Shown piece after piece: positions 1 to 11,200 of a stretch of 64,000 nt of DNA. The first letter of the stretch is position 1. Each line of letters starts with the position of its first letter. Below the pieces are notes generated by a model. The model saw nothing but the letters and a program-made list of their open reading frames with translations, did not search any database and was not told the origin of the DNA. The stretch covers positions 1,364,001 through 1,428,000 of the forward strand of contig JAHGAU010000010.1 in assembly GCA_019925105.1 (NCBI GenBank). Direction: 5' to 3'. A program made the translations under genes and the position numbers. The stretch is from Niebla homalea. Lineage: Eukaryota > Ascomycota > Lecanoromycetes > Lecanorales > Ramalinaceae.

Positions 1-3
1 CTA

Positions 4-1061
4 ATGCCTGTGGTTGACCTCCCCCCGGCTCCCTCAGGGACTGATCAGCAAGGCGACGGAGCAGGAGCAGCACCAAACCCCAACAATCCCAACAACACCT
101 TCCGGCCCCTCGACCGCCGCAACACCTTCTGGGCCCGCCAGACCAACGCGGCCAATTGGTCGCTCGGTCGCCTCACCAAGCAGGATGCCGAGACCTGGTT
201 CGCGCTCGAGGAGGCGCGGAATTGGGGCACGATGCTGAAGAATTGCGAGAAGAGGCGCGACAGTCTGATGAAATATAGTATGCTCTTCCACCCCTCCCCC
301 CCCCTCTCCCCCCCTTCCCTCTCTCTCCCCTAATGCACAGATTCGTTCCAGCGAAGGGGCTTTCGGGGGAGGGAGAAGGGGAAGAAACAACGCCAAAAAA
401 AAAGATGACCGCAAGTGTTAGAGAGAGAGAGAGAGGGAACGAGTCAAAAGCTAAAGGCTCCTGGTGTGCAGGTCCGACGATACGCTTCATGCGGGACAAG
501 ATCGGGCAGATGGGGGGCCAGATCTCGCTCAAGAGCTTCCCCTGCAACTACTGCGTCGAGATGAAGAGCGGGGGGTTCAACTCCGAGTACGGGATGGAGC
601 TGTGTGCCAACAAGTTGGTCAGCGAGAACCATCAGGAGGAGACCATGGCGCATGGTGAGTCTCCTTTTGTGTGTGTGTGTGTCAAGTTCCAATGCTACCC
701 CACCCCCAATGAATGCTTCTTGTTGTTCGCTTGGCTCATTGGTTTTTTTGGGGTTGCAGAGATGATGCACGTGTACGACCACCTGCGATTCCAGGTGGAC
801 TGGAATGATTTACGGCATGCTGCATGTAGCGAGATTCGGGCGTCGGCCTTGAGCGGCGAGTGCAGATTCATACAGCAATTCTGGAAGAACGGGCAATGGA
901 AGGTGAATAAGGGATACCAGGACTGCGTAAGAAGGAGGGCACAGCTATCGATGGCTATGAGGCCGGCCGTCAAAGATGATGTTCATGCCGCGCAGGTCGT
1001 CAATGACGTGTGGGACTGTTGCTTGTCCGATACGAGGCCTTTTGATGAGGTCTACAGATGA
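4..1061 (+). CDS. ATP23: Mitochondrial inner-membrane metalloprotease ATP23
   Basis: Exons 4-277, 472-654 and 760-1061 join in phase to give 252 aa. The second intron interrupts the zinc motif: cat-g|ag-atg-atg-cac gives HEMMH (residues 152-156), the HExxH site of M76-family peptidases. A conserved block around RFMRDKIGQMGG precedes it, and Cys-rich FPCNYC fits the family. In yeast Atp23 sits on the intermembrane-space side, processes Atp6 and acts as a chaperone for ATP synthase assembly. The first intron is long (194 nt) and low-complexity, with a pyrimidine tract at 285-330 and a GA run near 421-436. The ATG is only 4 bases into the window, so an upstream start cannot be excluded, but the length is normal for the family. 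Confidence 0.93.
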
Positions 1062-1245
1062 GCGGAGTTCAGATCTGATCTTGAACATCATGAGAAAGAG
1101 TCGTCAGATCTTATTCATATAGCGTGGCGTGAGGTACATTCAGCTCTGGGCATTATATTATTACAATCATCCTGCCTCAATGCGCTCCTCAATGGATAAC
1201 GAAGAAGACGGCTTCAGCAAGAACAGCAAGGTCTCATCGCGGTCA

Positions 1246-2595
1246 TCAACTTTGCCCACCGGCCCGTGGCTCCTTTGCGCCTGAGCCTCTCTGGGTCGCC
1301 CTTTCGCCTTTGATGCAGTGCTTGACGATCCAAGGATGCTTTTGCACATCACCAAGAGGGATACGCTTTTCAGGGTCGAGGACAAGCAGCTACATGCGTG
1401 TCAGTCAAGCCACAACATCCACGTTTGAGACCTCTTACCCTTTCTATCAGATCCTTGGCCTCAGCACTCACAAACTTGGGGACCGTCATCTCTCCTCGGG
1501 CTATGCGTCTTTGTGTCATGACAGGGGTATCTTCAAAAGGCGCTTCACCGCAAAGAAACTCGTAGGTCAAGACGCCCAAGCTCCATAAATCGACCTTTTC
1601 GTTATAAAAGTTCTCCTGGCTGCCCGGCTTGATCATCTCTGGGGGAAGATAGTCGAGGGTGCCACACATGGTGTTCCGTCGATTGTTCGGGGCGTGGACA
1701 CTCCATCCAAAGTCGGAGATCTTGATCTCCCCATGGATGCCCACCAGTATATTTTCTGGCTTGATGTCTCTGTGCATGACATGTTTCCTATGCAGGTACT
1801 TGAGCGCTGCTGCCATTTGAGCGATATACTGCGCGGCCTTCCATTCAGGGAACTTGGTTTCTTTCCGAAGATGCTTGTACAGCTCTCCCTTGCCCGCAAA
1901 TTCCAGTATGAGAAAGACTCTCTTGCTGTCGTGAAAGTGGCCGTAGAATCGAAGGATGTTGGGGTGTCTGAGGTGACTGTGAATCTCTATCTCTCTCCTA
2001 ACTTGCTTCTCCACCTTTCCTTGCTGCAATTCGCTCTTGTGCAAGACCTTGAGTGCGCAGACGAAGCCCGTTGATCTCTCTTTGGCAAGATATACGCGTC
2101 CAAATTTGCCTTTCCCCAACGGTTTGCCAATCTCAAACATTCCGAGATGCCACTGTTTAGGCTGCGGCTGTTCAGATATTGGAGGGTTGGATAGCCTTTG
2201 CATTACACTTTCATCTGAAGACCTTGCAGACGAGGAGCCGCTCGCGGCTTTCTTTGGTGGTGAAGAGGGCTGTTGCGCGGTCGAGCCACGCCACTGTGAC
2301 GCTTGCGAGGGGATATTGACGGTGGTGATGGTGGAAGTCTTGACCATGGGGTCATTGTTGTTTTGGATGGCTGTCTTAAGGAGATTCAGGCGATTTGGAT
2401 TTGACGTGAGCTGTGTGTTTGTGGATGTTGGCATTGTACTCGAGAGCGATGCCTGATTCGGGTGAGTTGACTTCCACAATCCATATCGACTCAGCTGACC
2501 TTGGACTTGGGGAACAGCCCACCACCTTTTGCCACATCATTCTCGTCGTTGACTGACAGGCTCTCGAGCCGTGATTCAATTGTCCTGATGGCCAT
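1246..2595 (-). CDS. IPL1: Aurora kinase (Ipl1/Ark1)
   Basis: Three exons, 2595-2500, 2452-1439 and 1389-1246, join in phase to 417 aa. Exon 1 encodes an N-terminus containing [12 protein letters not shown], typical of fungal Aurora kinases, which supports the upstream start. The kinase domain runs from about residue 137. It has glycine loop GKGKFG (146-151), catalytic Lys in [14 protein letters not shown] (from 259), DFG (279-281) and activation-loop RRNT with Thr293, the usual autophosphorylation position. The last exon supplies the C-lobe block [17 protein letters not shown]. As catalytic subunit of the chromosomal passenger complex it corrects kinetochore attachments and drives cytokinesis. 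Intron 1 is 47 nt with a GTCAGC donor. Only one Aurora is seen in this window. Confidence 0.96.
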
Positions 2596-3144
2596 AACCC
2601 TCGAATGTAGCAGTCGCACTGAAGAAATGACCTAAACAATGTCTGATCAAAAACATGAGATTGATTCAGCAACTAGAGAAGAGGAGGTCGATCGGTTTTC
2701 CCGCATTGGCAAGCTTGTCGTCGCATTCAATGCTCCATTCTGGCGCTAGGTCACTAGAGCCGTTGTCATGGGCAACCTCTCAGCCCTATCACCCCTTCAA
2801 TATGCAATATGCAAGACACGCTCGCTTACAATCAAAAAAGATTGCAACGAGGCCAAAATGGGATCCTCCCAATTCAACTAACTTTATTATCCTTTATTTT
2901 ATTTAAACCGTGGTTGGTCATTTTTTATTCATTCACATTGCAATTGATTGAAAGTATCTTTCTTGGTTATAAAGTTACTGGGAATAGGAGTCCAATATTG
3001 CCCGCTTTACAATTGTTTTTGTTAACGAGACAGGTCTCCCAAGACTGCCGAAGATCATTTACATCACTCTGTTCGACTGCAACAATCCAATCAAGTATCT
3101 CTCTAGACACTACAGAGCCGACATTGACCATGTATCCAACTAGG
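2596..3144. other. Intergenic, Aurora promoter side
   Basis: About 550 bp between the 5' end of the Aurora kinase gene and the 3' end of the mscL gene, both on the minus strand. It should contain the Aurora promoter and the mscL 3' UTR. The part from 2870 to 2960 is AT-rich. I see no gene or clear repeat. Confidence 0.6.
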
Positions 3145-3796
3145 CTATCGTTCTTCTCGATCATCCTGCCAACTTGTGCAATTGACGCACCGTTTTGCCT
3201 GCAAGAATGCTTAATTCAAGATCATGACAGTGCGTGATGATTGAGCTGACCTTGACACTTATCCTTTTTCGACACCACTTGCACTTGACGGTGTGTTTGA
3301 TGATATTGTCCTTTGCTACCCAACCATAGGTCATAGCCAGGATGTACAACGCAAGACCAATTCCGAGAAGATTAAAAACTTCGTTGAAGAATGTCCTATC
3401 CTCGACTGTATTAGCAGCTTCACGAGATGCGCATGTGAGCCATGCAAGCGTAGCTTACCCGTAGGTCATGACCACCGCTCCATCATCCTGTGCTATTTTG
3501 ACTGTATTGTACCCATCGCGTTTGCTGTATGTTGGGCCTCCTTTCAAAACGGCAAACTTTTCGTCGAAATTTCTGTCAATAAAGGGCAACAAGGAGAGGA
3601 TGGGAGTAATGATATCCGACACGAAAGACTTCACGACAGTGGTAAAAGCTGCAGCGAGGATAAGACCAACTGCCACCTCCAAAACGTTGTCTTGGAATAC
3701 AAAATCACTGAAACCATCCCAGAAACGGCTTGCAGTTGATTGGGTCTTCTTCCCTGCGCGCAGCAGTTGCTCGTTCGCGTCGTCGAGTCGCGGCAT
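3145..3796 (-). CDS. mscL: Large-conductance mechanosensitive channel MscL, fungal type
   Basis: Exons 3796-3459, 3395-3251 and 3198-3145 join in phase to 178 aa. The N-terminal helix contains FVFQDNVLEVAVGLILAAAF, followed by a phase-matched segment SDIITPILSLLPF. This is the MscL pore helix: a VxLAVGxIIGxAF-like block, then DxIxP. A second transmembrane helix follows (NEVFNLLGIGLALYILA). The C-terminus carries two CxxC pairs, CKWC and CVNC, which suggest a small zinc ribbon; the second pair and the stop are supplied only by the tiny 54-nt exon 3. MscL is a bacterial osmotic release valve. Homologues occur in filamentous fungi and are thought to be bacterial in origin, but localisation here is unknown. 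Intron 2 has a GTCAGC donor. Confidence 0.92.
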
Positions 3797-4293
3797 GTTG
3801 AGAATACTTCCTGGTCACTTCTTCCAAGGTTGTAGCATGGTTTACAATATGATGCGGGAGAATGTTGTTGCCTGCCTCAATCCTTCAAACCAGAAACAGG
3901 TAATGAATGTTAGCTGCCGCTCAGCTCACACCCGCGTTAGAAGTAAAAAGATTTGCAGTGGGGGCGTAGTAGTAAAACCCCACTAAAATCAGATTGCTCC
4001 TAATTCACGTACTTTACTTATCTTTCAATTCATCCACAACGCTTTTAATTAAAGAATTTCCTGGTTATAAAGTCTCTAGGCTTGACTTGAACCATACATT
4101 TTATACCAAGGTCTCTGTACTGCGGGGTAGTTACGGGGCCCAAATTCTGTCCTAACGAGACAGCTGTGGCAGTGAGCGGAATTATGCCTCAGGGGGCCGG
4201 CACTAGCCGTCAAGGCCTTTCAACGTCATCCGCATCTAAGGTCGTAAGGCCTCAAAGCTCATGCACTTCTGAAACAAACACATCAATGCGACA
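3797..4293. other. Divergent promoter region between mscL and TIP41
   Basis: About 500 bp between two divergently transcribed genes, so it should carry both promoters. I see no extra gene. I saw no convincing TATA box or known factor site that I would defend. Confidence 0.5.
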
Positions 4294-5210
4294 ATGGCGG
4301 AGAATGGGGCCCAATTCATCACAGAGAAGTGGCCATCTCCTGGAGATGCAGGCAATTCGATTACTCGAAATGGCTTCAAAATCACCACGCGCAAACTGCC
4401 AATACTCAAGGCGGAGCCTATTGACAGAATGACAGAGGCTTTGGGCATAGCTGTGCCGGAGATGATATTTGGTGATAATCTTGTGACGATCGAGCATCCG
4501 CAGAGCTCCTTCGGAATCAGCTTCAATACATTTGACGCCTTGGATCGGGTGGACAAAACGGGCGGCTCCATGTTGCAGGTCGCACATTCGAAAGAGTGGC
4601 AGAGCACTCGGTATGGGAGGAACCTGCTGCATCAAGAACTTCGCTGAAGGGGATAGGGAAAAGAAGCATGAGGGTATTACAGAAGTAGTCAAACCATTCG
4701 ATTGGTCGTACAGCACGGATTACAAGGGTACTTTGAAGGCGGGCTCGCCACTGTTCGCTCCAACGCAAACACCGATCCCGCTAGAACTCCTCAAACGCCC
4801 GGACCCTATCTTGTTCTTTGACGAAGTAATGCTATATGAAGACGAAATGGCGGACAATGGCATCACTATGCTCTCGTGCAAGGTCCGAGTCATGCCAGAA
4901 AGGATGTTGCTGCTTTGCAGATTTTTCATGAGGCTTGACAACGTCTTGGTACGGATAAGAGATACTCGGCTTTACGTCGATTTTTGCAAAGGAGAGGTCA
5001 TTCGAGAATATCAAGCCAAGGAAGAGAAGTACGAGACAGTGCGACAGGTCAGACATCAAGATGCAGCATATGTAGATTTGGTCTGCTGACAATCACCAGA
5101 AACTATCCTCTGCAGGGCAAGATGCTCCTGCACAACTAAGGGATCCTAACAAGATGGCCGAGCTCATACCCGTGGTCAACAAGACATTAGAGCAGCTCCT
5201 CATTAGGTGA
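4294..5210 (+). CDS. TIP41: TIP41-like TOR pathway regulator
   Basis: Exons 4294-4610, 4657-5047 and 5100-5210 join in phase to 272 aa. TIP41 hallmarks are all present: ITTRKLPILKAEPIDRM, PEMIFGDN, FDALDRVDKTGG, EVVKPFDWSYSTDYKGTL, LLKRPDPILFFDEV, MPERMLLLCRFFMRLDNVL. The C-terminal exon gives RDPNKMAELIPVVNKTLEQL. In yeast Tip41 binds Tap42 and modulates type 2A phosphatases downstream of TORC1. The first intron (46 nt) must end at the TAG before 4657; only that choice keeps STR|EKKHEGITEVV in frame. Intron 2 has a GTCAGA donor and its acceptor is the CAG at 5097-5099. The start is the first ATG in frame with the conserved core. Confidence 0.95.
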
Positions 5211-5602
5211 CACAGGGCAGGAAGCACAGGCGCTAGGTGTCAATGGTGCATGTAAGGAGGCTGATTTGGCTGACTGCTATCGAACGATCGCTTCCGCCGG
5301 TCTGCTCTGGACATTGAAGGGCGTAGTAAAGGATGTTTCCCTATTTTTTAACGGGCCTTTGGATATGATCAATATGAGACAGATCAGATGTCAATCTATC
5401 CATTTTGTCCCAATGTATTATTATTATATTTTGACCTCGCCTACTTTTGATCACAAATTTGAGATCTAGATCGCACCCGGCTAAAGCTGCCGTAAATTGC
5501 GGAGGGTGGAAATCAATGACGCCAATTGCTTGTTGAGGTTTTGAGAAGTAAGGATCCTACCACCTTCGTCTTGAACAAACACAACATTCCCTCGTGACAA
5601 TC
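5211..5602. other. Intergenic, TIP41 3' end and CBP3 promoter
   Basis: About 390 bp between two genes on the plus strand. The part from 5340 to 5470 is AT-rich and probably the TIP41 3' flank. No gene seen. Confidence 0.5.
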
Positions 5603-6656
5603 ATGTCTTCCAGGTATGTATGCTCCAATTGTCGTCAGGCATTGAAAATGCGACTTCGCCAAGCGCCGCCGAATCATGCGGTATCTCACGATTGGATCTC
5701 TACCTATGCAAAACGTCCCCTATCCATCGGAAGGCTTCTCCAAGCTGCACAGCCAAAACCATACCAGAAATCAAGCACGAGCTCTGCGTCGCCTGCTCCG
5801 GCTTCCTCTGACCCTAATGCATATCCCAAACCGCCCGACCTAAATCTGGGGTCGTCATTCACCCCCACCCAAAGGATTGCAAGAGAGCTGCGAAAGCGAG
5901 CCGGGGTGACGACGGAAACATATGTCGCTTACGGTGCATGCGAGACCCTAGTCAAAGAATGCGCACGTCAAGCAGAATACAAAATCCCCCAGGCTCAGCA
6001 AAAGAACACAAATATCCCCAAAACGAAAGATGGCGAGGATCTGGGCGTTGGGGATGGCTGGTGGTATCAATGTGAATCTCCCCTCCCCCCTCGCCCTTCA
6101 TGTCCAATCCCGATGCTAATCCTGGGTCTCATCATCAGCCCTCGGACTCACACCAACCTTCAACACTTGGGCTCAAGTGACGTTCTTACACATGTACATG
6201 CTCACCTGCCGTCTCCGCATGTTTCCTCCGGCATACGCGCCAACCTGGCACCAGCATCTGCTCGATCATTTCTTCTTCATGGCAGAAGATCGCATGACGA
6301 CCCAGCACGGCATGGTTGCAGCATCGGTTCGAAGCAAATATCTCAAGGATCTGTTTGTTCAATGGAGAGGTTTGACCGCGGGGTATGATGAGGGAATGAT
6401 CAAGGGGGACGCCGTCCTAGCCACGGCTGTGTGGAGGAACGTGTTCAAGGCAGATGTTGAAGTCGACTATAAGGGTCTGGGTCAAGTGGTCAGCTATATG
6501 CGGGGTGTTCTGCAGGGACTCGATGGGATACAAGATGAAGATATCGCACAAGGCGAGGTCGTGTTTGGTGACCCAGGCAGAGAAGAGGACCACGTTCTGG
6601 GTAGGAGTCGTATGATGAACACACTGCCAGAATCGAAGCCAAAGGCAGAGGCATAG
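5603..6656 (+). CDS. CBP3: Ubiquinol-cytochrome c reductase assembly chaperone CBP3
   Basis: Exons 5603-6071 and 6139-6656 join in phase to 328 aa. The N-terminus (MSSRYVCSNCRQALKMRLRQ) is basic and hydroxylated, as in a mitochondrial presequence. The C-terminal two-thirds match the ubiquinol-cytochrome c chaperone domain: ETYVAYGACETLVKECARQA, then across the junction LGLTPTFNTWAQVTFLHMYM, then RLRMFPPAYAPTWHQHLLDHFF. In yeast Cbp3, with Cbp6, binds the mitoribosome exit and newly made cytochrome b. The start is the ATG at 5603; the GTG at 5594 is not used in a eukaryote. The 67-nt intron lies between WWYQ and SLGLTP. Confidence 0.95.
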
Positions 6657-6998
6657 AATAGAATATTCTGCTCTTGCGTCTACAAGAATTAAGACTTGAC
6701 CAGTCTGGATGCTCGAGCCTCTATCCTCATCAAAACCTTGCCTCGATGGTTCATAATGGACGTTAGACTCATATTTTCGTCATTCAGACTCGTAAAAAGT
6801 TCAGTTACCAATATAATGCAAATGGGCTCATGTAAGCCTGAGTAGTTGCATAGAGCCTAAACTTTATGGCAGACCTTCATTCCGTCCCAGACTGCTACCT
6901 ACCTGATGTTTCATTTTTTCACTTTTGCAGCTCGCTTTTCTCGAAGTTTTCCTTCTCATCTTTTACTTACACAGTCAAGTAGTTGGTCATTAGGAACA

Positions 6999-9183
6999 AT
7001 GGCAATAGCAGCCCGTCGACGTGACCCAAACACCCTCTCTAACTACGATCATTTCACCACCACTCACACCATCGCCAATCTCGCCGTCGACTTTGCTACT
7101 CGGACACTAGCAGGCACCGTAAAATTAAGTCTAACGTCCATCGAAAACTATGGGCAACGGGAGATCATCCTCGATACCAGCCATCTCAGCATTCTAGATG
7201 TCAGTCTTGATGACCAGCCGTGCGAATGGCGATTGTCCCCCAGGACGGAGCCTTTTGGGAGCCCCTTGATCATCAGATTGAGGGATGCTATCAAGGACGG
7301 TGATTCTGTGGATGTTGATGTAAGTGAAGCTCGGTAGGGGTCGTCTCATCGGTTTCTGTAGTCCTCACTGTTGAACAACCATCCGTGCTCCTTGTAGATC
7401 AAATTGCAAACCACGGACCAGTGTACAGCGCTCGGCTGGATGAACCCTGCACAGGCGCGGAGCAAATACCCTTATATGAGTATGCAATCATGTCATGGAT
7501 TCTTCTGTTTTTTCCAAAGCTCATTTATGTGGCAGATTCGCAGTGCCAGGCAATCCACGCTCGCAGTATTTTCCCATGTCAAGATACACCTGATGTCAAA
7601 TCAACGTACGAATTCGTGATCACTTCGCCGCTCCCGGTCATTGCTAGCGGTCTCCTCAAAAGTGTGGAAAAGGTGGACAATGACCTGAGGAGACATACTT
7701 TTCGTCAAGACATTCCCATCCCGAGCTATCTATTTGCTCTAGCTAGCGGGTAAGAGAAAGCAGAGTGAGAGCATCATGCTGAGTATGAGACTGACATAGA
7801 TAGCGACATACAAACCGCTCCCATCGGCCCACGTAGCAAAGTAGCCGCAAGCCCCGAATCCCTCGCCGCCGCCAAATGGGAGTTCGAAAAGGACACAGAA
7901 CACTACATCCAGGAGCTCGAGAAGATCGTCTACCCTTACCAATGGACCGAGTACAACCTCCTCGTCCTACCCCCCAGCTTCCCCTACGGAGGCATGGAAA
8001 ACCCGGTGTATACCTACGTGACGCCCACGGTAGTCAGCGGGGACCGCGAAAATGTCGATGTCGTCGCCCACGAGCTCAGCCACTCGTACAGCGGGAACCT
8101 CGTGACCGCGGCAACTTGGCAGGATTTTTGGTTGAATGAAGGGTGGACCACCTACCTCGAGCGGCGCTTGCAAGCTGCGATTTTTGGGGAACCGTTTCGT
8201 GACTTTTCTGCCATCGTGAGTAAATCTCATTGACGTTTAATACCATTCTGTCGATGTTTCGGAGTTCTTGTATCGTATGTAGCGATGCTGACTCCACTTT
8301 TCACCCAGATTGGGTGGATGGGTTTGAAGGACTCGGTAAAGGAGTATGGTGAGGAAAAGCGTGAATACACTAAGCTCGTCCCTGATCTCAATGATGCCGA
8401 CCCGGATGATTTTTTCTCTCAGGTGCCTTATGAAAAAGGGTATACCTTTCTATCGCACCTCGAGTCCCTGGTCGGTAAGGAGAAGTGGAACAAGTATATC
8501 CCGCATTACTTTACGACTTTTGCAAGGCGGTCACTTGACTCACTTGAATTCAAAGAGAACCTTATGAAGTTCTTTGCAACGGATGAGTCTACGAGTAAGA
8601 CACTCAAGGCGGTCGACTGGGATGCATGGTACTATGGCACCGGTCTCCCGCCCAAACCCAATTTCGATACATCGCTGGTAGATGTATGCTACGCATTGGC
8701 ATCGAAATGGGAGAACGCCAGCACCAACGACTTCAAGCCTGCAAGTGAGGATGTAAAAGGCTGGAAGAAGGGGCAGCTGGTCGTCTTTCTGGACTCGGTG
8801 AACGATTTCACCGAACCCCTCAGTAAAGAGCTAGCCCAGGGGATGGGCGAGACGTACGGCTTTTTCCAGAGCAAGAATGTTGAGGTCACGGCACGATACT
8901 GTCGCGTCGGATTGAGGAGTAGGGATGAGAAGATTTATCAGCCAACTACGGAGCTACTATCGAATGTTGGGAGGATGAAATTCGTTCATCCACTGTAAGT
9001 GCATCTTGAGTATTGACCCGAGATAGCGTCAAGACCATTGTCGGGCTGACAGATCGTTCCAGATACAGAGGCTTGAATGCAGCAGACAGGAGTCTGGCTC
9101 TCGAGACGTTCGAAAGAAACAAGGACTTTTACCATCCCATTTGTCGATCGCAAGTTGCAAAAGATCTGTCTGTCAGTCAATAG
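6999..9183 (+). CDS. LTA4H: Leukotriene A4 hydrolase / leucine aminopeptidase
   Basis: Six exons, 6999-7319, 7398-7479, 7536-7749, 7804-8215, 8309-8994 and 9063-9183, join in phase to 611 aa, the normal family length. The M1 peptidase core is intact: exopeptidase motif GGMEN (about 268-272) and zinc site HELSH with second Glu in NEGWTTYLE (His295, Glu296, His299, Glu318). These fall on the positions I recall for the human enzyme. Fungal members are mainly aminopeptidases with some epoxide hydrolase activity. The start at 6999 gives [16 protein letters not shown], a standard N-terminus. An in-frame ATG at 6906 would add 31 residues rich in Phe, Ser and Arg (see findings). All donors are GTAAG, GTATG or GTGAG type. 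Confidence 0.96.
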
Positions 9184-9382
9184 CTGAATCAGTCGCATTG
9201 TAAGCAAGTATGCGGTGACAAGTATGAGGCAGCCGCTGCCTTTGCGAGGAAATGTTGTATAAGTCAAGGACAACGAACAGATTTGAGACTTGCGTCGGTG
9301 CAAAGGGAACATTACAATCTTTTATGCTTGTCACGATCGAATGAATGACGCTCAAAAGGTCAAGGGTGCCATGTTCTATCGG

Positions 9383-9949
9383 TCAATCACTCGGCATCGA
9401 CTTCCGAGGGTTCGGTCCTGTTCCGAAATTCCACAACCAACACCACGACCCGGTGATGACACTTCGCTCATACCATTCCTCATCGGGCCAACTGCCCGTC
9501 AACTCCAGCGTCGAACCTCTCTGAGGTCTAAATAAGCTCATCAGATAAGATCTACCCGTCTCCCGTCCCGCATTCCCACGTGGACTTTGCCTGAGGTGGG
9601 TGGTGACGTATTGTGTGACTGATATCAAAATATTGGGGAAAGGATCGTTTTTGAATATGGAGACCGCTGCAACATCAACAAGGATATGCAGCGGAGGGGA
9701 AGGATTGAAGTAGCCCTCAGATGTGCCGTCATTGCATGGATTCCATCCAAGTAGCAATCCCTGGTAGCTCGACCATGACGCTAATGGCTTCCATGAAGGT
9801 CTCCCCGAAATAGTATACTTTTGATGGGACGTTGCCCACATTTTCAAATCATTGAAAAGTTCAGAGGTGGTTCGGGTACTGCTGTAGCTAGCACATGCTG
9901 GGTTGAATTTGGTGTGTGATGGAGATAGCCACCCGATTCGAGAGACCAC
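9383..9949 (-). CDS. Hypothetical open frame, model incomplete
   Basis: An open frame of about 188 codons that I do not recognise. It has no in-frame ATG near its 5' end: the frame opens after a TGA near 9957 with GTG, and the first Met lies some 40 codons in. It therefore needs an upstream exon or is not a gene. A second open stretch at 9988-10230 could be such an exon, but I found no donor and acceptor pair that joins them in phase. The composition (Trp- and Ser-rich, GRPSWKPLASWSSYQG, GSWPDEEWYERSV) looks protein-like rather than random. It lies just past the LTA4H 3' end, tail to tail. It may be a decayed gene. Confidence 0.3.
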   Translation of the reverse strand: MVSRIGWLSPSHTKFNPACASYSSTRTTSELFNDLKMWATSHQKYTISGRPSWKPLASWSSYQGLLLGWNPCNDGTSEGYFNPSPPLHILVDVAAVSIFKNDPFPNILISVTQYVTTHLRQSPRGNAGRETGRSYLMSLFRPQRGSTLELTGSWPDEEWYERSVITGSWCWLWNFGTGPNPRKSMPSD

Positions 9950-10522
9950 GGATGATCAATTCTTGGTCGTTGTAAAGACAGTGCTCGCTAAATGCCAGGC
10001 ACTGTGCAGAGCATCAAGTCATTCAGGAGCCTTGTCGAATTGTTCGAGTAGGTATTCTGTCGCTTTCTAAACGGTTCCTCGCCATCGAAGCCAGTAGCCT
10101 GTAAAATATCGGGACTGCGCCGGAGTCTCTGGGGCTGACCGACGCTTCGTCCTGACAGCCAGATTAGTTGTTGACGTGGCCCCAGATCCACACAGGTCTG
10201 GCTACGGTCGTAAGTGTGCTTTAGAGCCACCTCGGAAAAGCCGGCTTTTGATTGCCTTTCAAATCAGGAGACTGACTTGACCGTTGCAGATGTTGGAGAG
10301 TCATGGGTAATAGTTCGACTCCCAACCTTGAACAGATCAGTAGATCTCAGATGCGTTTCTTCCAATTTTGTTAATATCTAGGAGGTCTTATATCGTATAA
10401 AGTAATGTTGGCTCGACGATTTACGTATGCGAACCAATATCAGGATGATTCAGTCCAATTATATAAGTGTTTATAAGTTATTGTATTATACAAGGACTGT
10501 CGACTCTGCGTTTTAGGTGATT

Positions 10523-11200
10523 TTAGGATAGATCTGGTTTTGCCCCATTGGCATCTGAAGATTCGACTTCTGAGGTGCAAAGCCCACCAGTCGCGACATT
10601 CGTCACGATGTTGTCGCCCGTCACTCGTTCAAGAAGGAAAGTAAAGTCCTGGCTCATGGGCTGCCTCGACAGCCAAACGATCAAATGGTGCAGAAAGAGG
10701 GCAGCTTCCTGGAAGAGGAGCGGATGTACATCTGGATCAGGACCGATGGGCACCGGTATGGGTATCAAGGCAGCAGTCGTGGATCTCAGAAACTCGTGTG
10801 TGGTACGCATGTACCAATAGCGGCGGACCTGCTGAGGGGAGGAAACATAGTGCCATTGTTGAGGGTCTGCCCTCACAGCTTCCAACAGTGCAACCATTGT
10901 TTCGTAAGCTTCAAGCGGGGGGCTTTGCGGGAACGTTGTAATGTACACCAGCTGGAAGCGGAGATTCGTGGTTGGAACGGGGATTCGAGCTTCGTGTTCA
11001 AGTGATGATCTGATGTTGGTTTCCAGAGGTGAGTTAGTCGTCTTACGAGCAAGGTGTGAGCCTGACCTTTGGAGATGTGGTTCGATGCAACTACGAGTGG
11101 CGTTGAAAGTCAGGAGGGTCGTATTCAACGTTGAATATGAGATTGCAGCAGGGGCAACAACCCTCAAGAAGCACAACAAGACAGATAGGATGTAGGACAT
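10523..11200 (-). CDS. Hypothetical secreted or membrane-anchored protein
   Basis: A 225-codon frame starting at the ATG at 11200 (a TTG lies three codons upstream). The N-terminus MSYILSVLLCFLRVVAPAA is a good signal peptide or anchor. The rest has an aromatic, Pro-rich middle (PQQVRRYWYMRTTHEFLR, IPIPVPIGPDPDVHPLL) and no domain I recognise. A GTAAGA-CTAAC-CAG sequence near 11000-11040 resembles an intron, but it would be only 37 nt and would break the frame, so I left the frame uninterrupted. Neighbours give no functional clue. Confidence 0.42.
   Translation of the reverse strand: MSYILSVLLCFLRVVAPAAISYSTLNTTLLTFNATRSCIEPHLQRSGSHLARKTTNSPLETNIRSSLEHEARIPVPTTNLRFQLVYITTFPQSPPLEAYETMVALLEAVRADPQQWHYVSSPQQVRRYWYMRTTHEFLRSTTAALIPIPVPIGPDPDVHPLLFQEAALFLHHLIVWLSRQPMSQDFTFLLERVTGDNIVTNVATGGLCTSEVESSDANGAKPDLS

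Noticed and set aside
34..414. Long minus-strand frame opposite ATP23
   Set aside because: Proline/serine-rich shadow of exon 1 and of the low-complexity intron, with no independent feature.
10290..10335. GTTCGACTCCC resembling a tRNA T-arm
   Set aside because: The 5' arm does not pair in a five-base stem and no A box or acceptor stem lies upstream at a proper distance.
11000..11040. GTAAGA..CTAAC..CAG as an intron in the hypothetical secreted protein
   Set aside because: It would be only 37 nt, below the usual minimum, and removing it shifts the downstream frame.
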